Origin: Terana coerulea
Taxonomy: Eukaryota; Basidiomycota; Agaricomycetes; Polyporales; Phanerochaetaceae
Reading direction: 5' to 3'
DNA: 26,002 bases
Assembly: GCA_024811115.1 (NCBI GenBank)
Contig: JAKOGH010001004.1
Coordinates: 1-26,002 of the forward strand
Below, piece by piece: positions 1 to 8,967 of the stretch. Position numbers and translations under genes: made by a program. How positions within the stretch are numbered: position 1 is the stretch's first letter; every line of letters starts with the position of its first letter. The notes under the pieces are model-generated. The model made no database searches. It was not told the origin of the DNA and saw only the letters and a program-made list of their open reading frames with translations.

Positions 1-183
1 GGGCACGCTTTCATTGCAACACTTTGGGTGCTCAAGACGAAGGGCAAAAACGAGGCTCCATTTGAGTCACTGGAGGGGGAGGAAAGCTTCATTTCTCCTT
101 TGCAAACATTCTCCCAAATTCGGCAAATGGCAGCTACAGTACGTGAAATGTATCTAGAAGCAGAAAGATATTTGCATCTGTGA
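1..183 (+). CDS. C-terminal end of an unidentified protein (5' end outside window)
   Basis: The first reading frame is open from base 1 to a TGA at 181-183 and gives about 60 residues. They are acidic at first (a PFESLEGEES segment) and end in a likely helix (around MAATVREMYLEAERYLHL). No start codon is needed if this is a last exon continuing from outside the window. A GTGAGT sequence at 179-184 overlaps the stop, so the frame could instead be an exon followed by an intron (a possible acceptor is the TTAG near 237). I do not recognise the family. The coding call rests only on frame length and residue composition, so it could be a chance open frame. Confidence 0.3.
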   Translation, partial: GHAFIATLWVLKTKGKNEAPFESLEGEESFISPLQTFSQIRQMAATVREMYLEAERYLHL

Positions 184-495
184 GTGAGGCCGACAAATAT
201 ATCGCAGTGAAGGAGACATGGCTTATGTATTATTAGCAGCAGTCCTGCTGTACTGATGACCACTGTGACTCGGACATACCTGTGACCATTTGGGTGGGAG
301 GGCAACCAAGCGACGTTGGAGTCGAAGGCGTTATATACACGTCCCGAGTAATAGTACAGAGTTGAGGCCGTCTGGCGAGGTTCGGAAGGAGTGTGGAAGG
401 CCTGTAAAGAGCGGGCGAAAGAGAGTGCAAGAGCCGCCCGGACGCGATCACATGCCTGTTTGATCATCGCCATCCGAGCATCACCGGACTGGCAG
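184..495. other. Non-coding flank left of the retrotransposon
   Basis: About 310 bp between the terminal open frame and the 5' LTR. The only open frame is a short minus-strand one with no recognisable motif. I see no repeat, RNA gene or convincing promoter here. Confidence 0.5.
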
Positions 496-786
496 TGTTG
501 AGTCAGATAGACGCCGTAAGCGCTCTACTCACATCTTCTCTATTGTTCTACCAGGATCCACCATGACGATGCCTATTGTCTATTGTCCTGGTATCTATTT
601 GTGTCTGTTTGTAGTACAGCCACCCTGTATTGTATATAAGGCAGCCCTCTGCGCCATACTCTAATAAGACTCTTACAACTCTCAACCCACTTACGTGTAT
701 CCAACCAGCCTACAGGTGAGTAACCATCCTAGCTTCCTCTAGGCCTCGGTAGGAGTGTACGCCGCTGTATGCGCTGCACTTCTACA
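496..786 (+). repeat. 5' LTR of the copia element
   Basis: Starts TGTTGAGTC and ends CTTCTACA, with the TG...CA termini usual for LTRs. It repeats at 7677-7967 at the same length of 291 bp, with a few substitutions and two compensating one-base indels. A TATATAAG sequence at 633-640 is a good TATA box. The R region and transcription start would lie shortly downstream, around 660. A strong splice donor, GTGAGT at 716, lies in the downstream part. Confidence 0.93.
633..640 (+). promoter_or_regulatory. TATA box of the 5' LTR
   Basis: TATATAAG, copied in the 3' LTR at 7813-7820. Its position about 140 bp into a 291-bp LTR, upstream of a CT-rich stretch, fits the U3/R promoter of an LTR element. 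Confidence 0.6.
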
Positions 787-808
787 GGTTATGAGCCCCG
801 ATGACGCG
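787..808 (+). other. Primer binding site matching the initiator tRNA-Met anticodon arm
   Basis: Directly after the LTR end (CTACA) the sequence begins GGTTATGAGCCCCGATG. Its complement contains GGGCTCATAACC, the conserved CAT-anticodon stem-loop of eukaryotic initiator tRNA-Met, followed by a CGCG resembling that tRNA's D-arm side. It does not begin with the TGG expected for pairing with a tRNA 3' CCA end. This matches the half-tRNA priming established for Drosophila copia, where an internally cut initiator tRNA primes minus-strand synthesis. Confidence 0.75.
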
Positions 809-1019
809 GTTGATTGCGCCGTCACTGGCAGCAACAACCAGCTCATTGGTAAACTTCGCCTGTACCTGTTCGCTGCCATCGAGCGCGACGGTTGCGCTAT
901 TTAGCGCACCGTCTGCGCCGGGCAAGCTGAGCAGGCACGAGGGTGCCCTTGGGGCCCCTCCTTGGCTAAAGCCATGTCAGTACGTCGTACTGACTGTTCT
1001 GTCCCTACAGAACTCAACA

Positions 1020-3050
1020 ATGTCTTCCTCACTCGAGAAGCTTGTCCCCGTCCTCGACGGAACCAACTGGGAGCACTGGAACGACACCTTGAAGTCGTTC
1101 CTGGGCACTCAGGGCATCTCTCGTCAGCTCTTGACGACCCAGCCGACGGTGCCGACCTTAGTTCGCACTGTCCCGGCAGCCCGCTCGCGCCGCAGTTGCA
1201 GCTACAGTACCACCAGCCATCCCTGCGCTCCCCGCCTCTGGCGAAGTGCCCGGCAACGAGCATGAGCACTCCAGGGCCGTCGACAAGCTCGACGACTGGA
1301 TCAACGACGACCTCCGGGCCATGGGCTTCATCCGCCTTCGCTTGACTTACCAGATCGGACAGTCAGTGAAGAACGAAACGACAGCCAAGGCCCTGTACGA
1401 AGTCCTTGCAGGCCACCTACACCCAGAACACTCTGGGTACGGCCTACACTGACTTCAGGGGCCTCCTGGAGACTCGCATCCCTGATGACCAGTCCCCAGC
1501 ACCCACGATCGCTAAGATCCAATCCCACATCGACCGCCTTCATGCGGCCTATGTGGAAGTAGACGAATACCTACACCTGATGCTCCTCATCTCGAAGACA
1601 CCAGCGTACGGTAAGCACGTCGCCACCGTCACCACTCTAAATCAAAAGATGGTAGACACTTCCTGACCCCCTACCTGCTGGAAGTCCCAATCCCAAGCAG
1701 TACGGGCAGCAGCTCATCGCTGCATGGGAGCAGCGGAAGCTTTCCGGTGGACAGCGCAAGCAGACCGAGTCTGCCAAGCGCGTCACCGCCGTCAAGAACA
1801 AGGGAAGGATCCCCAGTTCAAACAGCAGCAGCGCCCTAACGGGCAGCAGCAGCATGCGCAGCAGCAGCGCCCGCAAGGGCAGCAGCAGCAGCAGGACGGT
1901 GCCGGCAACGGCAAGGGAAAGAAAGACCCAGCGCGGCAAGCGCGCGGGCAAGGGCAAGGGCAAGGCCCAGGATGCTGACCACGGTCACTCCTACATCGCC
2001 GCCCCGGTCATCCCGGTGGTGAACGACTTCGCCCCCGACATGCCGCTCCCCAAAGTCCGAGGCCGAAGAAATTCAGTCTCGCATCGAAGGAGAACGCGAG
2101 CTCTAGCTCGCCAACGGCAACCAGTTCCCCGCTTCCGCAAGGCACTAGCCCTTGCTGAGAAGCTCGGAGTCGTCGGGTCCCAGGAGCGCATCCGGACCCT
2201 CGAGGAAGTCGTCGACGCCAACGAGCACAACGCTCATCGCCGGACGCCATGCGGGACATCGAGCACCGCAACCTGCGAACGCCGTTCGTGAGTTAGAATT
2301 CCAGCAGGAGTTCACTCTCGACGATCTCCCGGCTAACTAAATTGTTAGCAATCCTCGACGAGGACGACGAGTCCCAGACTCTGCACAAGGCCCAGCTTCG
2401 CGAGGCCGCAGAGCTCCGCAAGCTTGCCCGCAAGCAGTGGATCGCGGACAAGAACGCCGCCCTGAACAAGGGCTCGACCCTCGACCAGAAGCGTCAGCGG
2501 ACACGCCCGGTGGGAGCGACACCAGCTTGTCAAGCTGGCTACCGCCCAGGAAAGCGAGTTCGCCGCCACCGCCGCCGAAGATGAGGCCGCGGAGAGGGCT
2601 CGTCGTGCCAAGCAGGCCGACCTCGACTACGCCGAGCGCATGCTCGATGCTCGCATCGCCGAGCTCGACGCCCGCATCGACTCGAACAACGTCGCTCTCA
2701 AACGAAAGTTTGCTGAGCCGGAGTTCGTCGAGGGCAGCTCCTCTCGCCCCGCCAAGCGCAGCTCGCGCGAATCCTCGCCGATCATCTGGTCCGACGAGGT
2801 CGACATGCAAATGTTGCTCGACAGGGAGGACGGCTTCGACGCCCGTGACCACCCTGACATCGAGGACGCCGTGTCCCTCGGAAACGAGGACAACGACAGC
2901 GACGTCGACGACCAGTTCGCCGGATGCCTGATGGACGATCGAGAGATCCACCAGGACATCATCGACGCGTACTTCGAGTACGTCCCCTCTAACTCTGCAC
3001 TCGTGCATCTCACTGACCGATACTTTGCAGCTGATTGCGCAGCGTCTCGG
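1020..3050 (+). pseudogene. Gag region of the copia element (frameshifted)
   Basis: The likely start is the ATG at 1020 (MSSSLEKLVPVLDGTNWEHW). An L-D-G-T-N-x-x-x-W motif in the first 20 residues is typical of copia-type Gag N-termini. Gag-like sequence continues after frame changes at about 1246 (LDDWINDDLRAMGFI) and 1406 (DFRGLLETRIPDD). A glutamine-rich tract with CAG/CAA repeats lies at about 1820-1900, then a basic KGKGKAQ stretch. From about 2140 to 2960 fragments rich in Ala, Glu, Arg and Lys look like a long coiled coil (QLREAAELRKLARKQW; ARIAELDARIDSN), followed by an acidic part. I found no CCHC zinc knuckle, which Gag nucleocapsid domains often carry. Several frame changes make it non-functional as written. 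The boundary with protease is approximate. Confidence 0.75.
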
Positions 3051-3395
3051 CGGGCTGGATTAAATAGTAGATACCACATGTATGCTACTATATTGAATGG
3101 AGCAGGTTTCCTTCAAATACCAGACCGATGTGTGCACAATAAGTTATTTAACGCGTGTCAGAGCTGCAAAGGTAAAAACCTTGCAAAATCAAGTGATTGG
3201 CTGCTCGACTCAGGAGCGTCATTTCACTTTACCGGTCAAAGAAGTTTATTGCGCAACCTGCGCAACATTGACCCAATTGTCGTTCAAACGGCTAATGGGC
3301 ATGTAACTATCTCTGAGGAAGGTGATTCTATTATCAACTACCGTCCTAGCGCTGACGAGCAGAACGATTAAAGTCTTACTGAAAATGTTCGACTC
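3051..3395 (+). pseudogene. Aspartic protease region of the copia element
   Basis: The open frame covering this stretch reads through DWLLDSGASFHFTG, with the active-site D-S-G at about 3207-3215. That tripeptide after a hydrophobic WLL is the signature of retroviral-type pepsin-like proteases, which act as dimers to cut the Gag-Pol polyprotein. A VVQTANGHVTI segment (about 3285) resembles the following flap region. The frame stops at 3371, and the next recognisable domain is in another frame, so the polyprotein is broken. The assignment rests on the motif and its place between Gag and integrase. Confidence 0.75.
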
Positions 3396-5489
3396 ATGCC
3401 TTCGCAGAAAGACATGAATCTTATCTCGCTTGGTCAGCTGCTACGACAGAACCGGTTAATCGAGGGTGACGCAACCACTCTAAAAATCCTGGATGGTAAC
3501 AACCGCCAGGAATTATTGCAATTTGTGCCGCTTTATCCAAACGCAACAGTGTACTATTTAGACACTGACCGAGACGGCCTTGCGCTAGTCTCGCACGAAA
3601 TAATGCATAGACGTTTTGGACATCCCTCTGAGCGAATCCTACGTCAACTTCCGTCAGCAACGATGGAATGTCCTGAGTTCAACTATAACAAGTCGGACTC
3701 ACCCTGCTCTGGCTGCGCACAAGGAAAATGCATAATCGCTCATTCCCGCCAACGCCCTCGATGAGCATCGCGACCCTTTGAGCTCATTCACAGTGACTTG
3801 AAGGAATTCCCGGTCGATTCATATCACCGGTACGAGTATATCATCACCTTTATCGATGATTATACGTCGCATGCATGGATTATTTGCCTCAGGCTAAAAT
3901 CCATTGCCATCCAAGCGACAAAAACTTTCTTGCAATGGTTCAAAACCAGCATAAAGCTAATGTCGAGAGCTGGATGTCAGATGCAGGAGGAGAATACAAG
4001 TCAACCGCATTCATTCAAATGCTAAAGGACGCAGGGATTAAAATCCTAACTAGCGTTCTACATACTCCACAGCAGAATGGACGCGCTGATACACGCACCA
4101 TGCCTTGGGTGCAATCACCTAACCCTAACCCAACAGACAGCGGGCTCGGGCCAAAGCACCGAGTCGGGAGCGGTTTTATGTGTAAGTGGGGACGTCACTT
4201 CAACTCTGCGGCCGAAGTGCCAGCAGGAGTCGGGGACCGAAGACCTCGGGAGGTAACAGTCGGGCGAGGTCTGTAACGGGGACAGAGAGAGCACTGAAGC
4301 TGAGAGACTTGGGGATGACGTACGAGGGGACCGGGGCAAGACTCCGATGTTGAGTCAGACCGCACAGCCAACGAGCGAGACGAATACTAGACGAGAGTGG
4401 GATACCTAAGAAGCACCGGTGTACTTGTAGTCTTAACGCGTAGCGGGCGTGAAGAGGGGAAAGGTAACTTGTATTTGCAGAAAGTATGTACAGAGTATTT
4501 ATACGGGCCCGGTACCTAACAGCCAGAGCTAATGGACCGCGTCCGAGAGAATGAAGGAGCGGTTTGGATACAAAAGTGGTACAGATAAGGAAAGACCAAG
4601 TCGGGATACACTAACCAAGGATATGCCGCGCGCCACACAGGCACCGAGCACCTATGAAACACGGTGCGACCGTCAGGTACCGTCCGTGCGCCTGGTGGGA
4701 ATGACATGGGGTGGCACACAACGCAGTGCTGCTATCTTGGTCGTAGCAGACGCGTTTCAAGTCCAGCGCTGAGCTCGCCGGGCTGACGTGGCCAGCATCT
4801 TTCAGGCTGGTGACCGCACTGCGTGTTGCGAGGGACTGCACAGGCTCTGGACTGACGTGATGGAGGGGCGCCGTTACAAGATATCTCGGAGAGTAATTCG
4901 GGAACGTCGACGGCTCGGGGCTTCGGAGGTGGGGTCCGGGGTCCTAGTGCGATCGTAGAGCGTAGTGACGAAAAAGGCAATTTCTGGGGTTTCCGTGCTC
5001 AGGGCGCTTACCAGCGATATCAGCACTGAGCGGTTCAATCGAACCCTCATGGACAAAGCCGAGGCTATGCGCTTTACAGCTTGCATCCCTCCGTCGTGGT
5101 GGGAATTTGCGGTTATGCACACTATAGTGCTTTACAACCGCACTCCTATTTCACGATTAAAATGGCTTACGCCTTATGAGGCACTCACGGGTGAAAAACC
5201 ACGCGTTGATAACATCCGCGTATTTGGCTGCGGCGCATGGGTCTTTATCCCTGCCGATGTTCGAAAGAACAAACTACAGCCTAAGTCCGAAATGATGACA
5301 TACATCGGACACGACGAGCACGGCTGGACCTTCATGAGAGGACCCAACAATGTCGTGTTTCGCTCAACTCAAGTCGAGTGGTGTGAAACTTATTTCCCAA
5401 GTGTCCTGACGGCAAAATGCCCGCGCGGCCTGACCTGCCTGCGCAAAACACCAAAAACGCGAACGACAGTGAGTCTTCGCAAGGTGTAG
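3396..5489 (+). pseudogene. Integrase of the copia element, split by an insertion
   Basis: The GAG-pre-integrase domain comes first: an H...H-R-R-F-G-H motif near 3595-3622 and a C-S-G-C pair near 3705-3716 form the HHCC zinc-binding site. The catalytic core follows after frame changes: IHSD with the first acidic residue at 3795-3797, FIDDYTS, then SDAGGEY with the second at about 3980-3982, and TPQQNGRA ending at about 4086. The sequence resumes at 5028 with ERFNRT, where E is the third catalytic residue of the D-D-E triad. The C-terminal part (WWEFAVMHTIVLYNRTP; VFGCGAWVFIP) runs to a stop at 5487-5489. The enzyme would insert cDNA into the genome. Here it is inactivated by frameshifts and by the 4087-5022 insertion. 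Confidence 0.85.
4087..5022. mobile_element. Nested insertion, probable solo LTR (about 936 bp)
   Basis: The integrase reading is interrupted after NGRA and resumes with ERFNRT, so everything between is an insertion. It begins TGATACACGC and ends CAGCGATATCA, giving TG...CA ends and a 5-bp terminal inverted repeat (TGATA/TATCA). The flanks GCGC (left) and GCAC (right) could be a 4-5 bp target duplication with one mismatch. There is no long open frame and no RT or transposase motif. An AT-rich TATA-like stretch (TATTTATA) lies near 4496. These traits suit a solo LTR, perhaps from a gypsy-type element. A MITE or other non-autonomous element is possible. Orientation is not settled. Confidence 0.6.
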
Positions 5490-6110
5490 GATCAGACGAT
5501 AGTGACGACGATGCGCCACCACCTAAACGGCGAGCTGCACCTCGTCCTAACCCTCCTTCGCCAAAAAGAGACCGAGCGGGTTGAACGACGGTTCGACCCC
5601 TGAGCCTCTGTTGGGCGTAGCCCGAGTCCACCTCGTCAGCGAAGCGACACCACCCGCAGAAGACCCGCAGGTACTGGCACCACCAGTTATTCCTGCTGGG
5701 CCGCGGCGTAGTACTCGCTGCACGAAGGATCCCAGTCAAAAATCCAGGCTCCGTGTACGACCAGTCACAAGCACCGTCACAAGTTTTAGGTGCTGATAGA
5801 GGTATCCGTAGTTGGGAAAAGCAGACTGGCCAGACCAAGCCCACCAAGGTTAGCTACCAAGGGCGCGGTCAGTCTAGCAAGCAGCCCGACAGTGTCCCCG
5901 CCACACGCCCTGCTAGCCCTTCTACATCCGAACAGCTTAAACCTGTTCCGGATATCACTGAGCTCGCTGGAGACACTGGAAGCGAAAGCCCAGTGTCAGA
6001 TGACGTACTGGCACGACTGTGCCGGAAGGGGAGTAAATTTCTACAATTATTTGCTTGCCCAAGCAGTCGATCCTGACGCTAACAAAGTCTTCAGTCCGAG
6101 ACTGGACTTT
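5490..6110 (+). other. Variable linker between integrase and reverse transcriptase
   Basis: About 600 bp in which short Pro/Ser/Thr-rich and basic reading frames alternate (for example PAGPRRSTRCTKDPSQKSR near 5700). A low-complexity, poorly conserved stretch at this place is normal in copia polyproteins. No separate gene is supported. Confidence 0.6.
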
Positions 6111-6830
6111 ACGTGACATAAACCGCCTGCCTGCAAAACAGCAGGTAGAATGGCGGGCTGCATGCAAAGACGAGCTCGATGCATTAAGCAAAAGAGGTGT
6201 GTTCGAACTTCGCCCCGCGGCCGAAAGGCAAACGCGTCATTAAGAACCGATGGGTTTTTGATGAAAAGTCAGATGGTCGAAAGAAAGCGCGACTTGTAGC
6301 TCGCGGCTTCTCTCAGATTGAGGGAATCGACTACGACAAAATCTTCTCTCCAGTCGTACGGTTTGAAACCATTAGATTTATACTTGCCCTTACGGCACTC
6401 GAAGGCTTCTTCCTTACTGGCCTCGATGTGCGCAACGCATACTTGTATGGACTGTTAGATGAGGAGATCTACATGGAACAACCCGATGGCTTTCCTGCTC
6501 AAGGGAAAAAGCACATGGTGCTTCGTTTCCATCGCGCCCTTTATGGGCTTAAGCAGGCAGGACTATCCTGGTGGAAAGCCCTTAGCAAGTCTATGGCTGA
6601 GCTCGGCTTCAAAAGACTGAAGTCTGATGCTGGCGTATACGTCAAAGGCACGAGCAACGACATAGTCATCGCCGTAGTCTATGTTGACGACGCTATATTC
6701 GGCCGAACGTAGCAAGGCAAAAGTACTCCAAGAAAAGGAGTCCTTCATGCAACGATGGGAGTGTCGTGATATGGGCGACGTAAAGGAGTTTCTGCGCATG
6801 CGCATATAACGAGTTGGCGACAAGATTGTA
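6111..6830 (+). pseudogene. Reverse transcriptase of the copia element (frameshifted)
   Basis: The domain is clear. An RLPAKQQVEWRAACKDEL lead-in starts near 6124 in one frame. From about 6215 the next frame gives KNRWVFDEKSDG, KARLVARGFSQ, FSPVVRFETIR, LDVRNAYLYG (the first catalytic Asp region), YMEQPDGF and LYGLKQAGLSWW. Then comes YVDD at 6680-6691, the two aspartates that bind metal in the palm domain. This block order is the copia RT (RVT_2 type). It copies element RNA into DNA. The frame ends in a stop at about 6710, and homologous sequence continues in other frames (FLRMRI near 6790), so at least two indels disrupt it. Confidence 0.9.
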
Positions 6831-7597
6831 ATTGATCAATGCGCCTACCTTGACAAGGTACTCGAACGCTGCGGCCAGACCAATGCCAAAATGGCAAAGA
6901 CTCCGCCCGGAGGGCTATATCCCTCAACCAAATGAAGGAGAGCTTAACAAAGCTCGCCAGAGCCGTTTCCAAATTGTGATAGGCTCACTCCTTTATATCA
7001 TGCTCAGTACACGACCGGACATTGCGTACGCTGTCACAAAACTTGCACAGTTCAGTGCGAACCCGTCTGAAGACCACCTGAACAGAGCGCTGTACATCTG
7101 CCGCTACCTGTCAGGCACTCGTAACTACACCCTCGAGTATGATGGCTCTTCTGGGTTAGGCTTGGTGGCGTACACCGATGCAGATTGGGCGGCTGCTTCC
7201 AACCGCCTTCTCAGACTGGCTTCCTGCTAATGCTTGCAGGAGGAGCCTTTAACTGGAGCTCCTTCGCACAGAAGTCTGTAGCAACGCTGACTAAAGATGC
7301 CAAATACATGGCACTTAGCGACTGCTCCCGAGAAGTCATGTGGATTCAAACATCCTCTTTGAACTCGGTTACAACTTTGAGAAAGTACCCATCTGCAGCG
7401 ACAACCAGGGCGCTCTATTCATTTCGGAAAATCCCGTTACTGAAAAGCGCACTAAGCACATCGACATTCGCTACCACTACATTCGCCAATGTCGCCGAAG
7501 CTGGCCACGTCAAGTACTTTTCATACCTGGCGTTGACAATCCCACAGATATCTTTACCAAGAATCTGGGCCGGATCAAGATCGAGAAGTTCTGACCA
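6831..7597 (+). pseudogene. RNase H region of the copia element (frameshifted)
   Basis: The connection segment reads FQIVIGSLLYIMLSTRPDIAYAV (spans about 6966-7035), diagnostic of copia elements. Next come LEYDGSSGL and the RNase H start YTDADWA (about 7172), whose D is the first metal ligand. After a frame change, TKDAKYMALSDC carries the Glu/Asp region as a variant of the usual T-x-E-A-E-Y. A further frame gives ICSDNQGALFISENPVTEKR, TKHIDIRYH and PTDIFTKNL, ending at 7594. The domain degrades RNA in RNA:DNA hybrids. Three reading frames are needed, and the usual Glu in the T-x-E-A-E-Y motif appears as Asp, so the copy is decayed. Confidence 0.88.
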
Positions 7598-7665
7598 ATG
7601 CTCGGACTTCGCATTGCTGCTAACTAAGCGCTGACTAAACCAGCGCAGGCAGTACGCCGTGCTAG

Positions 7666-7676
7666 GTTAGGAGGAG
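7666..7676 (+). other. Polypurine tract before the 3' LTR
   Basis: The purine run ending GGAGGAG lies directly against the TGTTGAG start of the 3' LTR, the position where plus-strand DNA synthesis is primed in LTR elements. Confidence 0.65.
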
Positions 7677-7967
7677 TGTTGAGTCGATAGACGCCGTAAG
7701 CGCTCTGCTCACATCTTCTCTATTGTTCTACCAGGATCCACCATGACGGTGCCTATTGTCTATTATCCTGGTATCTATTTGTGTCTGTTTGTAGTACAGC
7801 CACCCTGTATTGTATATAAGGCAGCCCTCTGCGCCATACAATAATAAGACTCTTACAACTCTCAACCCACTAACGTGTGTACCAACCAACCTACAGGTGA
7901 GTAACCATCCTAGCTTCCTCTAGGCCTCGGTAGGAGTGTACGCCGCTGTATGCGCTGCACTTCTACA
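7677..7967 (+). repeat. 3' LTR of the copia element
   Basis: Direct repeat of 496-786, also 291 bp and with the same TGTTGAG start and CTTCTACA end. It carries the same TATATAAG box (7813-7820) and GTGAGT donor (7897). By eye there are about eight or nine substitutions and two one-base indels between the copies. The following bases GGGTG do not match the GGCAG before the 5' LTR. Confidence 0.93.
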
Positions 7968-8967
7968 GGGTGTACCCTCCGCGGTGCCTGGTATAAGTAC
8001 GTTCACTGACCTCTGGCCCATTACCCGTCCCCCGCAGTTCGTATCATGGATTCCAGGCCATTCCATCTCTGCTGATCCCCGCTGCGGCCCGTCTTACTCG
8101 TCTTAACCCTCACAGCCTCTGGCGTGTCTGGCGTTCCGGTCTGGCCTGCCGCTTTCGTTGATTTTGGGAAGTACTTACGCGTCTCCTCTAGCTTCAATTC
8201 TGGGAGTTATATGCTCGGAGGTGGAAAGTACAATGTACACCGTCGTACAGTGATGTACACCACCAAATCAGGATATCGTGCGATAAGATAGCATGGCGAT
8301 CAATGGTCGGCACTGAAGGCGCCGGAGATTCTCCGGCGCCGTTCGGTGTATGGCACCGACCTTTCGTGTAGTGTTGTGCATGTTGGCGGAGTATGGTGGC
8401 ATTCGATGCCCTTCAACGTAGTCTACTGTGCATAGATATACTATGATAAATACAACTGGGAGTCACTGGCCGTCGGTGAAGTACGGCGGCAGGCACTGTA
8501 TGCTTGTGGGGTCTGGTGGAGGTTGGCGGGGGTTGGTGCAGGTTGATGACTGCCGCCCGAACTTCTGTACAGCTTTTGAAGGTATTGTATGCATACCTGA
8601 CTATCACTATGTAAGCAACGGTGTCCAGTGGACTTTGGCAAAGTCCGGGAGAGATTGTGTGACAAGTCACAATCCGTGACCAACTTCCCAAACAGGAAGG
8701 CTCCCAAGAACAAACTTGGACTGGCATCGCATCGGCGCAGAACTGCCCGTTTATAATACTGTGTCTATGCGGGATCTCCCTATATGTGTTCGCATTTGTG
8801 GCTAACTCTACTTTAGATAGGAATCTGCGCAATACATCGCGAATTATGACAAAACAGGGCAGCTTGAGTCAGCCGGCACCGTCTGAAATGGAATCTCGCA
8901 CAGCGAAGCGCCAGAATGGGTGTGTCTGCGCTTTCTCCCCCTCTCGAGGCCTGTCACACCATCTTAA
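7968..8967. other. Non-coding stretch with a strong palindrome
   Basis: One kilobase with no convincing gene. Open frames around 8413-8832 on both strands are short and show no motif. The only clear structure is the palindrome at 8318-8340 (listed separately) near short GTACA repeats at 8228-8270. Confidence 0.5.
8305..8361. repeat. Palindrome / potential hairpin
   Basis: GGCGCCGGAGA at 8318-8328 and its exact complement at 8330-8340 are separated by one base. Outside this core, GGTCGG (8305-8310) and CCGACC (8356-8361) also pair, giving a longer imperfect stem. It is GC-rich in a moderate-GC surround. It could be a transposon remnant, a protein-binding dyad or simply a fold-back sequence. 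Confidence 0.7.

Larger units (their letters stand above)
496..7967 (+). mobile_element. Degenerate Ty1/copia-type LTR retrotransposon carrying a nested insertion
   Basis: Two direct 291-bp terminal repeats bound about 6.9 kb of internal DNA. The recognisable parts run in copia order: Gag (from 1020), protease (DSGAS motif near 3207), GAG-pre-integrase zinc motif, integrase core, reverse transcriptase (YVDD at 6680-6691) and RNase H. Integrase upstream of reverse transcriptase is the diagnostic arrangement of copia rather than gypsy elements. A primer binding site follows the 5' LTR and a purine tract precedes the 3' LTR. The coding region changes frame many times and is split by a 936-bp insertion, so the copy cannot make its polyprotein as written. 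The LTRs differ at roughly ten positions by eye (about 96% identity), which suggests a moderately old insertion. No matching target duplication is evident at the ends. Confidence 0.93.

Noticed and set aside
2337..3008. Long minus-strand open frame opposite the Gag region
   Set aside because: It is the complement of GC-rich coiled-coil coding DNA and has no motif. Retrotransposon coding on the plus strand explains it.
5332..5847. Minus-strand open frame inside the retrotransposon
   Set aside because: Antisense of the integrase C-terminus and linker; no motif or start context.
8413..8832. Minus-strand 139-codon open frame
   Set aside because: No recognisable domain, no intron signals and overlapping open frames on the other strand. 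Left as non-coding.
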